64,000 nt of DNA from assembly GCA_023460315.1 (NCBI GenBank), contig JAEWQO010000056.1, positions 1-64,000 of the forward strand, given 5' to 3'. The translations under genes and the position numbers were made by a program. How positions within the stretch are numbered: the stretch's first letter is position 1; each line of letters starts with the position of its first letter. The notes under the pieces were generated by a model. That model was not told where the DNA came from. It saw only the letters and a program-made list of their open reading frames with translations, and made no database searches. Origin of the DNA: Actinomycetes bacterium (GTDB lineage: Bacteria; Actinomycetota; Coriobacteriia; Coriobacteriales; Eggerthellaceae). Shown here one piece after another: positions 8,900-17,888 of this stretch.

Positions 8900-10477
8900 T
8901 CATTCGATCGTCGGAACGTTTTCGAGACGGGGAAACAACGGATCCCCAATCTCCACCGCGTTGCCGACCGGCAACCCGCCCCAGGACGTCGCAGCCTCGA
9001 TGTCAACCACCTTGGAAACGTCGCCAAGGCTCAAGCGGCGAAAGACTTCTGCCGACGTGTTGGGCATCAGCGGGGCCAGGTACAGCGCAATGATGCGGAC
9101 GGCCTCAAGCGCGTTGTAGATGACGGCGGCCAGCTGATCGGCGTCCGAAGGTTCCTCCGATTTCGCAAGGCTCCAGGGAGCAGACTCCTCGACGTAGAGG
9201 TTCACCCGACTCGCAAGCTCCTGAACTGCGGAAACAGCACCTGAGAAGTCGACACGCGCCAGGCAGGCGTCGTAGGTGGCATACAGCCCGTCAGACAAGG
9301 CACGCAGCGGATTGTCTGACGCGAATGAGGGGGGCTCAGGAACCTTCGAATCGAAATACTTCTTCGTCATGTTGAACACGCGACTGCACAGGTTGCCCCA
9401 GGTGTTGGCCAAATCTGCGTTGTACACCTGAACCATGCGCTCCATGGAGATGTTGCCGTCGTGACCAAACTGCACGTCGCTCATAAAATAGTAGCGATAC
9501 GCATCCACGCCGAACACGTTCACGAGATCGGCGGGCATGATGCCGTTGCCGCGCGATTTCGACATCTTCTCGCCTTTGGTAAGCAGAAAGCCCGTGCCGA
9601 ACACCGTGTGCGTGACAGGCATGCCCGCAGCCATGAGCATCGCCGGCCAGATGACACAGTGGAAGCGGGTGATGTCCTTGCCCACAAAATGATACTGCAT
9701 GGGCCAACGGCGCTCGAACTCGCCGGACCGTTCCGGGTCACCATAGCCGATGCCCGTGAGATAGGCCAACAGCGCATCGGCCCACACGTACGCCACATGC
9801 CCTTCGTCGAAGGGAAGTGGCACGCCCCAGCTGAACGTGCTGCGGCTGATGGAAAGGTCTTTGAGTCCCCGCTCGACAAACGAGACGATCTCATTTCGGC
9901 GCGTTTCCGGACGAATGAAGTCAGGATGCTCCTCATAGAAGCTCAGCAGTTGATCCTGGAATTCTGAAAGCTTGAAAAACCAGTTTTCCTCACCGCTCGC
10001 CTTCTGCACCGGACGCTTGCAGTCCGGACAGACATATTCGCCGTCATCGTTTTTCTCGAGGTCGCTTTCTGCGTAATAGGTCTCCTCATGGACGCAGTAC
10101 CAGCCCTCATAGCTGCCCTTATAGCACCATCCCTTGTCATAGAGATCCTGCCAGAATTTCTGGACGCACCGCGCATGGCGAGGCTCGGTGGTGCGCACGA
10201 AGTCGGTATAGGTGATGTCAAGCATGTCCCATGCATCACGGAACACGGGCTCCATCGAATCGCACCAGTCCTGTGGAGTCATGCCTTTGGCGGCAGCCGT
10301 ATCGGCCACCTTCTGGCCATGCTCGTCCATACCGGTGACAAACGCCACGTCGTAGCCGTTCATACGCTGGTAACGCGCGACGGTGTCGGCCGCTATCGTA
10401 GAGTATGCCGTGCCCAAATGGGGGGCCGCATTCACATAGTAGATGGGGGTGGTGAACGAATAGGTTCCCTTTGCCAT
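8900..10477 (-). CDS. metG: Methionyl-tRNA synthetase
   Basis: A 525-residue class I aminoacyl-tRNA synthetase. It has the HIGH-equivalent HLGT near residue 20 and the KMSKS loop (GEKMSKSRGN), plus a CPDCKRP half zinc knuckle. It ends without the C-terminal EMAP/Trbp111-type tRNA-binding domain found on some MetG proteins. It starts the metG-tatD-reductase-rsmA run; a GGAG site lies before ATG 10477. No T-box elements were seen in the leader. Confidence 0.96.
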   Translation of the reverse strand: MAKGTYSFTTPIYYVNAAPHLGTAYSTIAADTVARYQRMNGYDVAFVTGMDEHGQKVADTAAAKGMTPQDWCDSMEPVFRDAWDMLDITYTDFVRTTEPRHARCVQKFWQDLYDKGWCYKGSYEGWYCVHEETYYAESDLEKNDDGEYVCPDCKRPVQKASGEENWFFKLSEFQDQLLSFYEEHPDFIRPETRRNEIVSFVERGLKDLSISRSTFSWGVPLPFDEGHVAYVWADALLAYLTGIGYGDPERSGEFERRWPMQYHFVGKDITRFHCVIWPAMLMAAGMPVTHTVFGTGFLLTKGEKMSKSRGNGIMPADLVNVFGVDAYRYYFMSDVQFGHDGNISMERMVQVYNADLANTWGNLCSRVFNMTKKYFDSKVPEPPSFASDNPLRALSDGLYATYDACLARVDFSGAVSAVQELASRVNLYVEESAPWSLAKSEEPSDADQLAAVIYNALEAVRIIALYLAPLMPNTSAEVFRRLSLGDVSKVVDIEAATSWGGLPVGNAVEIGDPLFPRLENVPTIE

Positions 10478-10822
10478 GGTGCTTGTACTCCTTCGATGGC
10501 GCCGCGCCGGCCCATGATTTCACAACGGATGCAGATACGTCCCGCTATTCTAGCACGACGGCACTCCCCGCACGCGCTCGAGGACAAGGCTGGCAGGAAG
10601 CCGGACAACTCCGCGGGATGAAGGATACAGAGCGCAGCACCGGAAACCCCTGAGGCCTTTCCGCTATCACCCTCTCTCCTCACCTCCCTAACCAAACAGC
10701 GTCGTGGCATCTGAAGCGGAGGCAAGCCAAACGATGGCAAGGTGCGCGGCGTGAAATAAATGTTTGGGCAAAATTGGAAGGACGCCAGCCCTCCCTTGCA
10801 ATGGGCCTTGAAAACAGGGGCG
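10478..10822 (-). promoter_or_regulatory. metG: metG leader and promoter region
   Basis: This 345-base gene-free stretch lies between the Xre gene and metG. On the minus strand it contains TGCTAGAAT (-10 TAGAAT at 10547-10552 with the extended TGn), giving a leader of about 65 bases. No convincing -35 box was found. No open frame in it looks coding, and no T-box or other riboswitch was recognised. Confidence 0.4.
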
Positions 10823-11074
10823 TCAGTCGAAGTAGAACAGGTCCTCGAACTTTTTGTCAAGCGCGATGCACAGGACAAGAGCGAGCTTTGCCGTGGGGTT
10901 GAAGAGGCCCGTTTCGATGGACGAGATGGTCTGCCGTGAGACACCGACAAGCCGCGCCAGCTCAGCTTGCGACAGACCCGCTTCCGCACGTGCCTGCTTG
11001 AGACGGTTATGCAGCTCTAGGGCACCTTCGTTGCCATGAGCGTCGTCGAACCCGAGGGAAGGCATCCTGATCAT
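10823..11074 (-). CDS. Xre-family helix-turn-helix regulator
   Basis: An 83-residue Cro/CI-type regulator. The HTH is LHNRLKQARAEAGLSQAEL followed by VSRQTISSIETGLFNPTAKLAL, and the short C-terminus FEDLFYFD is typical of the compact group that pairs with small membrane proteins. Starts at 11074 or 11065 are both possible and no strong ribosome site decides. It follows the membrane protein gene by 12 bases and is probably autoregulated through the promoter at 11446-11474. Confidence 0.9.
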   Translation of the reverse strand: MIRMPSLGFDDAHGNEGALELHNRLKQARAEAGLSQAELARLVGVSRQTISSIETGLFNPTAKLALVLCIALDKKFEDLFYFD

Positions 11075-11086
11075 CGATTCGCCCGC

Positions 11087-11401
11087 CTATGCCGTAGCCA
11101 GAATATGCTGGATCGCCCATACGAGAGCGGCTAACGCAGCCAAGCTTCCGAACACGAGGCTCCTTTTTTCCCGAAACTGATAGAACTGGCAAAAGGCCAT
11201 GCCAGCTATGCCTGACATGGCGACGACGCCGAGCGCCCTCGTGTCGACGCCATGAAAGGAATCCCAGATGAACATGATCGCCCACGCCACCACCATCGCG
11301 CTCCCCATCACCCAGCCCATGCGCAGCTGCATGATCTTGAACCGCTCGTCGACAAGGTCGTTGTCCTGGTGATTCTTTTTCAATATCTCGTCTCGGTCCA
11401 T
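11087..11401 (-). CDS. Small membrane protein, DUF6442-like
   Basis: A 104-residue protein with a charged N-terminus (MDRDEILKKNHQDNDLVDER) and three hydrophobic segments (about residues 31-48, 56-73 and 82-100). The layout and the linked Xre gene match the DUF6442-type pairs found widely in Firmicutes and Actinobacteria; the family name is recalled, not searched. A GGGGAGCACC ribosome site precedes the ATG. Function is unknown; such pairs are thought to be small stress or envelope modules. Confidence 0.75.
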   Translation of the reverse strand: MDRDEILKKNHQDNDLVDERFKIMQLRMGWVMGSAMVVAWAIMFIWDSFHGVDTRALGVVAMSGIAGMAFCQFYQFREKRSLVFGSLAALAALVWAIQHILATA

Positions 11402-11431
11402 GGTGCTCCCCTTTCCGCAATGAGAGGCTTT

Positions 11432-11474
11432 CTTGACATATGCCTAGTATACTTGACACCAACGGCATCGTCAA
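11432..11474 (-). promoter_or_regulatory. Promoter and candidate operator of the membrane protein/Xre pair
   Basis: On the minus strand TTGACG (11469-11474), a 17-base spacer and TATACT (11446-11451) form a near-consensus sigma-70 promoter about 45 bases before the small membrane protein gene. The heptamer CTTGACA occurs twice on the plus strand (11432-11438 and 11452-11458), exactly 20 bases apart and flanking the -10 box, as expected for an operator read by the Xre protein. Confidence 0.6.
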
Positions 11475-11617
11475 AGCGTGGAGCAAGCCCTCGTCCCGGC
11501 AGCAAGACCGTCAAGGGATGCATCAGGAAACCGGCGAAAGCCGATGGGTGCGAGGCGATTGTTCCCTGCAGTAGAACCTGTTGTTTCAGGGAAGACGAGA
11601 CTTCGACTCGCGACCGG

Positions 11618-13042
11618 TCAATGCAGCTTCGCCGCACGAGGAAGGAAGACCATCCCGGCGACAAACCCCATGACGATGATCGCCGCCTGCACTTCGAAGC
11701 TCACGCCAAACCCGAACGCGTCGACACCAATGGGGCTGTCCGAGACCGCAGCCATGACAGCAATGAGACCCGATGAGGTCAAGGCACCGAATATCTGGCG
11801 GAACGACGTGATGATGGCGGTGCCTTGCGCCAGGTCCTCAAGGGGCAGCGCAGCGCAGCCGTATGCGGTCATCGGCATCATCAGACAGGCAACTCCCGCA
11901 GTGCGGATGCCGTAGAGCACCGTGATCGCCCATTCGGGCGTGTCGGCATCGCACATGACGAAAGCGAGCGTACCCACCACCAACACCGCGCTGCCGGCAA
12001 TCACCAGGGGACGAGGCCCATGGCGATCCAGAAGGCGTCCCGTCACTGGATTCAAGAGTCCCAGAAGCAGAGCGCCCGGCAAAATGGTGAGTCCCGACAC
12101 CGCCGCGCCCCTTCCCTGCACGTCCTGGACAAACAGGGGAACCATGATCGCGCCTGCCATGAAGGCCATCTGCGCGACCAGCACCAGAACGGTTGCGACC
12201 GCAAAGGTCCTGCTCCGAAAGCAGGACAGCTTGAGCAAAGGGCTTTCTATCCTCAGCTGGCGCACAGAGAACACCACAAGCGCCCCCGCACCAGCGGCGA
12301 GCAGCGCCAGGGAGAGGATCAACCCCCCACCGGACTCCGCAACGGTCACGCCCCCCATGACGCAGCAGAACCCAGCCGTGTACAGCAGGCCCGAAACAAC
12401 ATCGAAGCGCTCATGGTCGCCCTCGTGATCGACCACGTCTGACAGCGTGAAGAACGAGAGCACCACCACGGCAGCCGCTATCGACCCCAGGGCGACAAAC
12501 ACCGAATGCCACCCCCACCAATCGATCATGAATCCCGACAGGGCGGGACCGATGGCCGGGGCAAACCCAATGATGACCCCGACGAGACCCATCGCCCGCC
12601 CATACTGGCTCTTGGGATACACCGAGAGGGCAACCACCTGGATGAGCGGCAGACAGATGCCGGCACCGCCCGCTTGCAGGAGCCGCGAAGCAAGCAGCAA
12701 GGGGTAATTGGGAGCGACCAAAGCCGCGGCGCACCCCACAACAAAACAGATCATGGCAATTATGAACAGGGTTTTCGTATTCACCCGGCGCACAAGGAAC
12801 GCCGTCATGGCCGAGATGAGGCCGAGCATGAATATGTACGAGGTGGTGAGGAGCTGCCCCAGGGTGGCATCGACCCCATATTGCACCATGATGGTTGGCA
12901 GCGCCGCTATCATCATGCTCTGCGAGATGCAAGCCGCCGTTGTTCCCGCCATCATCACGGTGAGCACAACGACACGACGCCGCTTGGGCATCGTGTCAGA
13001 ATTCGCCTGATCGTCCGTTTCTACCTGTTCCATACCCTTCAT
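11618..13042 (-). CDS. MFS multidrug efflux transporter, DHA2 type
   Basis: A proton-coupled major facilitator of about 474 residues with 13-14 membrane segments, the size and spacing of the DHA2 (14-segment) drug efflux group. The region near SRLLQAGGAGICLPLIQVVA and SQYGRAMGLVGVIIGFAPAIGPALSGFMID match motifs of EmrB-like proteins. ATG 13042 is chosen because the Lys/Arg-rich stretch before it is not family-like; no clear ribosome site is present, so the start is uncertain. It stands alone, with no linked regulator, and substrates are unknown. Confidence 0.9.
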   Translation of the reverse strand: MKGMEQVETDDQANSDTMPKRRRVVVLTVMMAGTTAACISQSMMIAALPTIMVQYGVDATLGQLLTTSYIFMLGLISAMTAFLVRRVNTKTLFIIAMICFVVGCAAALVAPNYPLLLASRLLQAGGAGICLPLIQVVALSVYPKSQYGRAMGLVGVIIGFAPAIGPALSGFMIDWWGWHSVFVALGSIAAAVVVLSFFTLSDVVDHEGDHERFDVVSGLLYTAGFCCVMGGVTVAESGGGLILSLALLAAGAGALVVFSVRQLRIESPLLKLSCFRSRTFAVATVLVLVAQMAFMAGAIMVPLFVQDVQGRGAAVSGLTILPGALLLGLLNPVTGRLLDRHGPRPLVIAGSAVLVVGTLAFVMCDADTPEWAITVLYGIRTAGVACLMMPMTAYGCAALPLEDLAQGTAIITSFRQIFGALTSSGLIAVMAAVSDSPIGVDAFGFGVSFEVQAAIIVMGFVAGMVFLPRAAKLH

Positions 13043-13592
13043 GGTAACAGTCGGTTGACGGCGCTGCCACGGACTGCGGAAAACGTGCACAAGGCGTTTA
13101 TCCGGATGGCGAAGGCAACGCCTTCGGAAAAGCGCAGGCAGGATCGGCAGACCCCTCGGAGGGGAGGACCCCCCGATCCTCAATCTCTGATTCGTTTCGT
13201 ACCCCCTTGCGAATCATGCCGGATTGGAAAAAGTCGGGGGAAATGGGCAACTTTGTCGGCAGCCGCTCTGCAACGTCGGCAAAAAGACCAGCTCGGAGAT
13301 TTCTCAGGATAGCATCTTTCTATGGAACTACACATAAAGCCCGACTTCCACCAATCCGAAGGAGGGGGGGAGACAAAAGGTGAGAGTCCAGCCGTGATTG
13401 CCTGAACGCAAGTGGCGTTGTTCGTTTCCGACCATTCTTTGAGCTTTATAAGCATCCCGTTCAGGAGGCAATAATAATCAAATTACAGTAATATATACAA
13501 TTCAATAATATAAATAATTCAGTAATATTTAGACATATGCTAAACCGATCAGCGGGCAGTGGACTGGAACTCAGGATCAACGAAAGGCGGAA
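13043..13592. other. 550-base gene-free region upstream of cassette 1
   Basis: No coding frame is supported here. The first 350 bases have the base composition of the flanking chromosome. From about 13440 the sequence becomes extremely AT-rich and carries the direct-repeat array annotated separately. The change of composition probably marks the left edge of the acquired cassette. Confidence 0.5.
13481..13528. promoter_or_regulatory. Three AT-rich direct repeats upstream of the secreted protein gene
   Basis: Three near-identical 13-14 base units (AATTACAGTAATAT, AATTCAATAATAT, AATTCAGTAATAT) begin at 13481, 13499 and 13516, a spacing of 17-18 bases. The array lies 65 bases before the start of the secreted protein gene in an AT-rich promoter-like region. 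Such spaced direct repeats are typical of binding sites for cooperative activators. The regulator is not known. Confidence 0.55.
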
Positions 13593-14030
13593 ATGATGGC
13601 AGAAAAGAAGAATGCACTTTGTTTCAAACTCATGGCAATTATGCTTGTAGCTCTCGTCGGCGTCGTGTGCATCAATGTCGTGCCAGCTTTCGCAAACAAC
13701 CATGGCGACACACGTTTTGCACGTTATACTGACAATAGTGGCGGCGACTACATTACGCCCGGACGCGAGAAGCAGGACTATACCTCTTGCTACACCTACA
13801 ACGATCAGTCCTGGTGTTCGTATCGCGCTCAGGGAGTTGGGCGCTGGAGCGAATCTGGTAACTATTACACAAACGCCACGTTGGATATGACTTGGGTTGA
13901 CGTGGGTTATGCTAAGTACATCGCGCAGAATGTGAAGGAGTTGGGATATTGGGGTGCGAGCCTTCTCGTTACGCCCGCCCCGCACTCTGCTTCTTACTTG
14001 AGTTTCCTTTGGAGCCCAGACAGCATCTAA
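13593..14030 (+). CDS. Small secreted protein, DUF2712/bacteriocin-like
   Basis: A 145-residue exported protein. Residues 12-34 form a signal peptide with a good type I cleavage site after VPAFA, leaving about 110 residues. The mature part is rich in Tyr, Trp, Ser and Gly, has two cysteines (YTSCYTY and SWCSY), then YAKYIAQNVKELGYWGASL and ends WSPDSI. From memory this ending and layout resemble DUF2712 and lactococcin-972-like secreted proteins encoded beside ABC exporters; no search was possible. An AAAGGCGG site precedes ATG 13593/13596. It heads the cassette-1 operon. Confidence 0.7.
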   Translation: MMAEKKNALCFKLMAIMLVALVGVVCINVVPAFANNHGDTRFARYTDNSGGDYITPGREKQDYTSCYTYNDQSWCSYRAQGVGRWSESGNYYTNATLDMTWVDVGYAKYIAQNVKELGYWGASLLVTPAPHSASYLSFLWSPDSI

Positions 14031-14074
14031 AGAACGCGCTCACTGCCCGCTGAGTCGATAGTCGTGATTGGAGA

Positions 14075-14803
14075 GTGAACTTGAAGAAGAGAAACGTAGT
14101 TGCGATCGTCGTTTGTATATTCTTCGCAGGAACTATCTGTGCCATTTTTCTCGCAAACTCAGGTCAGATGCCGATGTTGGGGGCAGATTATGCGGCGAAA
14201 GCATCAGACCATAGCCAGCAAAATGCCAAAACAGAATCGAGCCGTGATAACAACGCCGATCCAGACGTGGAAAATGACGGAGCCGATAACGCCCAGATTG
14301 GCGAGGTCAATATGGAAGATGAAGTGATCAATGAAAATCAGAAAATCAGCGTGATCAGCGCGAAATCCTCAAAAAGCATCGGTCACCTCAAAAAAATCGA
14401 CGTCAAGAATTATGTGAACTCCGAAGTGCTCGTAGACGAGAACAACACTTTTCTCGATAACCATATTTATTTGGAAGTTGGCATCGCGTTAGAGAACCTC
14501 GACGACTCACCCAAAGAGCTGTACCTATCCGGCATCCATATTTCCGAGCAGCTTGGTGACGGAAATCTGAGATCCACAGACCTTTCCGTCACCAGCACGA
14601 CCGACGGAGTGATCGGTCACGATACTTTCCGAATTGAAGCGCAGCCTCACGAACCGCAAACCATTTATTTAGGATACGTGCTTACAGAGGAAGACTTCAA
14701 CCGGGCTAAGCAAAAGTATTACCTTGTTCCCGACCTGGCAGGAGCAATCACGATTGCCCCCGAGGAGATAACAATGATCAAGTTGAATATCGAAGAAGCG
14801 TGA
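14075..14803 (+). CDS. Membrane-anchored extracellular accessory protein A, cassette 1
   Basis: A 242-residue protein with one N-terminal membrane segment (about residues 8-28), an acidic Asn/Asp/Glu-rich linker (about 35-90) and a beta-rich outer domain containing LYLSGIHISEQ and PQTIYLGYVL. It looks like the DUF5027/DUF4352-type beta-sandwich proteins that accompany ABC-2 exporters; family not verified. The start is GTG 14075 or, better spaced from GGAGA, TTG 14081. It lies 5 bases before the first permease gene. The paralogue in cassette 2 is at 36458. Confidence 0.65.
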   Translation: MNLKKRNVVAIVVCIFFAGTICAIFLANSGQMPMLGADYAAKASDHSQQNAKTESSRDNNADPDVENDGADNAQIGEVNMEDEVINENQKISVISAKSSKSIGHLKKIDVKNYVNSEVLVDENNTFLDNHIYLEVGIALENLDDSPKELYLSGIHISEQLGDGNLRSTDLSVTSTTDGVIGHDTFRIEAQPHEPQTIYLGYVLTEEDFNRAKQKYYLVPDLAGAITIAPEEITMIKLNIEEA

Positions 14804-14807
14804 AGCC

Positions 14808-15641
14808 ATGAAGCGCATCTTGGCCATCGAGATTAAGCGAGCATTTACCAGCAAGGGAATGATCATCTCGTTCGCGTTTTGCATGGCAATCGCAATGCAT
14901 CAGTTCATTATGTATCCCCAAGTGGGGAACAACAACTCCATGTTCGATACTTTGGTCGCACAAGATAGAGCAGGGATGAGCCTACCTGATTATCTGTGGG
15001 GTGCCTGGATCGGAGGCGACGCCTATTTGTTTCATGGATATCTCTACTTTCTCATTATCCCAATACTTGCTGCCCTTCCTTTCGGTAGCTCTTATTTGCA
15101 AGATACTAAAGGCGGTTATGTCAAGAACGTATTCACCAGGACTCCGCGATGGAAATATTACTTGTCCAAGTGGATCGCCACTTTTCTTTCGGGAGGCTGC
15201 GTCGTTATCGTTCCATTGATTCTGAACTTCCTGCTCATGACAACCATATACTCTTCGATGGGTCCTTACCCGGAGACTTTCCACACCTTGATTGTTTCTA
15301 CGAGCATGCTCGCTGATCTCTTCTACACCAACCCTTTTCAGTACGTGTTCTTATATTTTGTCATGATCTTCGTTTTTTCAGGCCTGTTTGCCACGATGAG
15401 CCTTTTGGTCACTTGCCTTTCCGACTACTCTTTTATTGTTCTACTCCTACCCTTTCTAGCGATCCTACTGGCAAGCATGATCCTTAACCTGTTTGGCTGT
15501 GACTTTTTGAGTCCCCAGCAGTTCCTTAACCCGAGCTATGGAAAAGGTGCACCGCTTGTCATCGCGATTGAAGCGGCTGTCTTCTTTGCGCTCTCGTTCG
15601 CACCTTTCTTTTTAAGAGGCGTAAGGGGCAAGGATTTCTGA
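14808..15641 (+). CDS. ABC-2-type permease 1, cassette 1
   Basis: A 277-residue integral membrane protein with about six hydrophobic segments. It starts MKRILAIEIKRAFTSKGMII, the usual amphipathic entry of ABC-2 permeases, and carries SYLQDTKGGYVKNVFTRTPR between segments, matching ELQNGYINQLYTRVSRT in the first permease of cassette 2. It would form the transport channel with the ATPase at 17229. Its stop overlaps the start of permease 2 by one base. Confidence 0.8.
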   Translation: MKRILAIEIKRAFTSKGMIISFAFCMAIAMHQFIMYPQVGNNNSMFDTLVAQDRAGMSLPDYLWGAWIGGDAYLFHGYLYFLIIPILAALPFGSSYLQDTKGGYVKNVFTRTPRWKYYLSKWIATFLSGGCVVIVPLILNFLLMTTIYSSMGPYPETFHTLIVSTSMLADLFYTNPFQYVFLYFVMIFVFSGLFATMSLLVTCLSDYSFIVLLLPFLAILLASMILNLFGCDFLSPQQFLNPSYGKGAPLVIAIEAAVFFALSFAPFFLRGVRGKDF

Positions 15642-16405
15642 TGACGCCAGCTTCAACCAATATTTTGAAGGATTTGAACAATCTACGTCGAGCAATTCCG
15701 TGGCTGATTGGGGCCGTCACGTATCTCATCGCTGGTTTGACGGTCTCCATTTTTACCACCATCAGGGCATGCCAGTCTCACTTTATCGATTACTGCCTTT
15801 TAGATTCCGTGATCGCAACAAACCATCACTTCATTTTCTTTTTCGTTATTGCGATACCATGCCTAGTCGTAATCCACTGCTCGATAAACAACGAGTTCTT
15901 CTACCAAACCGCATTGCGGAGAGCATCACGACGAAGCATATGGAAATCGAACGTCTTCTCCCTCTTCATCATCAGCCTTACATGGACAGTGCTGTCGTTG
16001 ATTATCGCAGTAGCAATCACGCTCCCTTTCGTAGTGTCCGTCAACAACTGGGATGCTGAAACAAGCTATTTTTTCTATTCAACCGGAACCGTTCTCACCA
16101 CTAGCTTTGTGGTAGTTCTCTTGGCTACCCTTTTAGGATCTTGGGCAGCATTGTTCGCCTTGGGTCTTGCGGCGTTGACCGTTTATTGGTGGAGCGGCAA
16201 CGTGGTTTTAAGCGCTCTTTTCGCCCTCATTTTATCCGGCATCTATCAAGTCTTTCGATTCCCCCCGGTGCTGGCTTCGTACAATAACATGCTCAGTCCA
16301 TTTGAATATGCCCTCTCATTTGCGTTTGTGGCAATAGCTTCCGGCATGGCATCGATTCTCCTAAGTCGAAGCAACATCGTTGCTAATAGGGAGTTTTATG
16401 AGTAG
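15641..16405 (+). CDS. ABC-2-type permease 2, cassette 1
   Basis: A 254-residue protein with about six membrane segments and the loop FFYQTALRRASRRSIWKSN, comparable to permease 1. ATG 15641 lies within the TGATG overlap with the previous gene, indicating coupled translation. The next permease start overlaps its end by eight bases. Substrate is unknown; the secreted protein at 13593 is the natural candidate, or the cassette gives self-immunity. Confidence 0.75.
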   Translation: MTPASTNILKDLNNLRRAIPWLIGAVTYLIAGLTVSIFTTIRACQSHFIDYCLLDSVIATNHHFIFFFVIAIPCLVVIHCSINNEFFYQTALRRASRRSIWKSNVFSLFIISLTWTVLSLIIAVAITLPFVVSVNNWDAETSYFFYSTGTVLTTSFVVVLLATLLGSWAALFALGLAALTVYWWSGNVVLSALFALILSGIYQVFRFPPVLASYNNMLSPFEYALSFAFVAIASGMASILLSRSNIVANREFYE

Positions 16406-17208
16406 AGCAGCAAACATATCCAGATCGGCATATAACACCGTCTTTTCAGGATGGCGTCTCTACCTGGTTACCCCATTAATCGTCATATGCAGCACGGCGT
16501 ACCTCTGCCTTGAAGTGGGAGGAACCAACATATCAGTCGGCGACGCTTTGGGTTTTCTCTCTTTGGGGATTCGCCCTATTCCCAAGTTCGATCCCCACAG
16601 CGTGTTCGAAGTTCCCTTGCTCTGGCTACTCCTTTACGCATACATTTTCTTCTCGACAACCATTTTGCTTCGACCCAAGTCGAGCACTTTCACCAATGCC
16701 GCGCTTTTTCATCTCCGCAAAAGGTCATCCTATTGGATCTCAACGTATATTGCGACCATAGGACATACCCTCGTGCATTTCATGCTGATCATGGCCTCGG
16801 CTTTCGCTGCCACCTTAATGGTAGGTGGCATATCAAGCTTTCAGCCTACACCTCATTTTTTTTCAGTCGTTTATCGGCTCCTCATATGACCTCCCCAATT
16901 CCTTCACCTTCCTGATTTACTCGTACTTTCTGCCGCTATTAACATGCGCATCATTATCTACGCTGGCCATAAGCCTTGCTCGTTACCTTGGTGCCCCGCA
17001 AGCTTTCGTGCTTGTGATTTCCCTTTTGGTCGTATCCGCTTTCTTCACTACGGTTTTTCTTCCCGGCAACTACCTAATGGTATTGCGTTGCGACCTGTAT
17101 TCGCAGCCCGGTGTAAGCGCCGATGCCGGCGCGCTGATTGACGCGTGCGTACTGGCTATCGCTTTCGTTCTGGGCCTCCTTAAAACCAATCGATGCGACT
17201 TCGTCTAA
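16398..17208 (+). pseudogene. ABC-2-type permease 3, cassette 1, frameshifted at a T8 run
   Basis: The first part (16398 to a stop at 16889) and the second part (in the next frame to 17208) are one permease of about 269 residues broken by one extra T in the run at 16856-16863. With seven Ts the frame reads TPHFFQSFIGSSYDLPNSF and continues to the end. The start follows GGGAG and overlaps the preceding gene. The rest of both halves is intact, so this could be a recent lesion, phase variation, transcriptional slippage or a sequencing error. About six membrane segments in total. Confidence 0.75.
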
Positions 17209-17228
17209 TAGCAATTGAAAGGAAAAAG

Positions 17229-17888
17229 ATGGGTATCTCCGTAGAAAATGCGACCAAGATCATTAAAGGAAAAACCATTCTCGATTCAATTTCCCTTGAG
17301 CTCTCAAGTGGTCGAATTTACGGTTTAAGAGGAAAAAACGGATCCGGGAAGACTATGCTTCTCAGACTTCTTTGCGGCCTCATTCTCCCCACGACCGGAA
17401 ACGTATGCATCGACGGATTAACACTTGGAAAGGATATGTCTTTTCCAAAAAGCGTTGGCGCCCTTATAGAGAATCCAGGCTTTATCAACGGATATTCGGG
17501 TGCCAGAAATCTTGAAATCCTAGCATCCATCAGTGGCCGCGCATCTGTACAAGATATCCACGACATAATGAGGTACTTTGATTTGGATCCCGCAAGCAAG
17601 AAACGCTTCAAAGAATACTCCCTTGGCATGAAACAAAAGCTCGGAATTGCCGCCGCCCTCATGGAAAGACCTAGATTGATCCTGTTGGATGAGCCGATTA
17701 ACGCGCTCGACGAAGCATCTTCCGAAAAGGTCCTCAGTATTCTCAGGGAAAGGAAGGACGAAGGTGCTCTTATCGTCGTAGCGTCGCACGATAGAGACGA
17801 GCTCGACTTTCTAGCTGACACCATTGTGGAAATGCGCGATGGCCGGATTTCGAACTTCAACCCTTTAGGTGACAGCGATGAAGCATAG
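17229..17888 (+). CDS. ABC transporter ATPase, cassette 1
   Basis: A 219-residue nucleotide-binding subunit. Walker A is GKNGSGKTMLL, the signature is YSLGMKQKLGI, Walker B is LILLDEPINALD and the switch histidine is in VVASHDRDEL. The sequence IENPGFINGYSGARNLEIL is shared with the bacteriocin/lantibiotic immunity-type ATPases and with the cassette-2 ATPase. ATG 17229 has a good AAAGGA site. It energises the three upstream permeases. Confidence 0.92.
   Translation: MGISVENATKIIKGKTILDSISLELSSGRIYGLRGKNGSGKTMLLRLLCGLILPTTGNVCIDGLTLGKDMSFPKSVGALIENPGFINGYSGARNLEILASISGRASVQDIHDIMRYFDLDPASKKRFKEYSLGMKQKLGIAAALMERPRLILLDEPINALDEASSEKVLSILRERKDEGALIVVASHDRDELDFLADTIVEMRDGRISNFNPLGDSDEA

Noticed and set aside
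10478..10822. T-box riboswitch before metG
   Set aside because: The conserved T-box core (GGTGG with a following antiterminator) and specifier loop could not be found.
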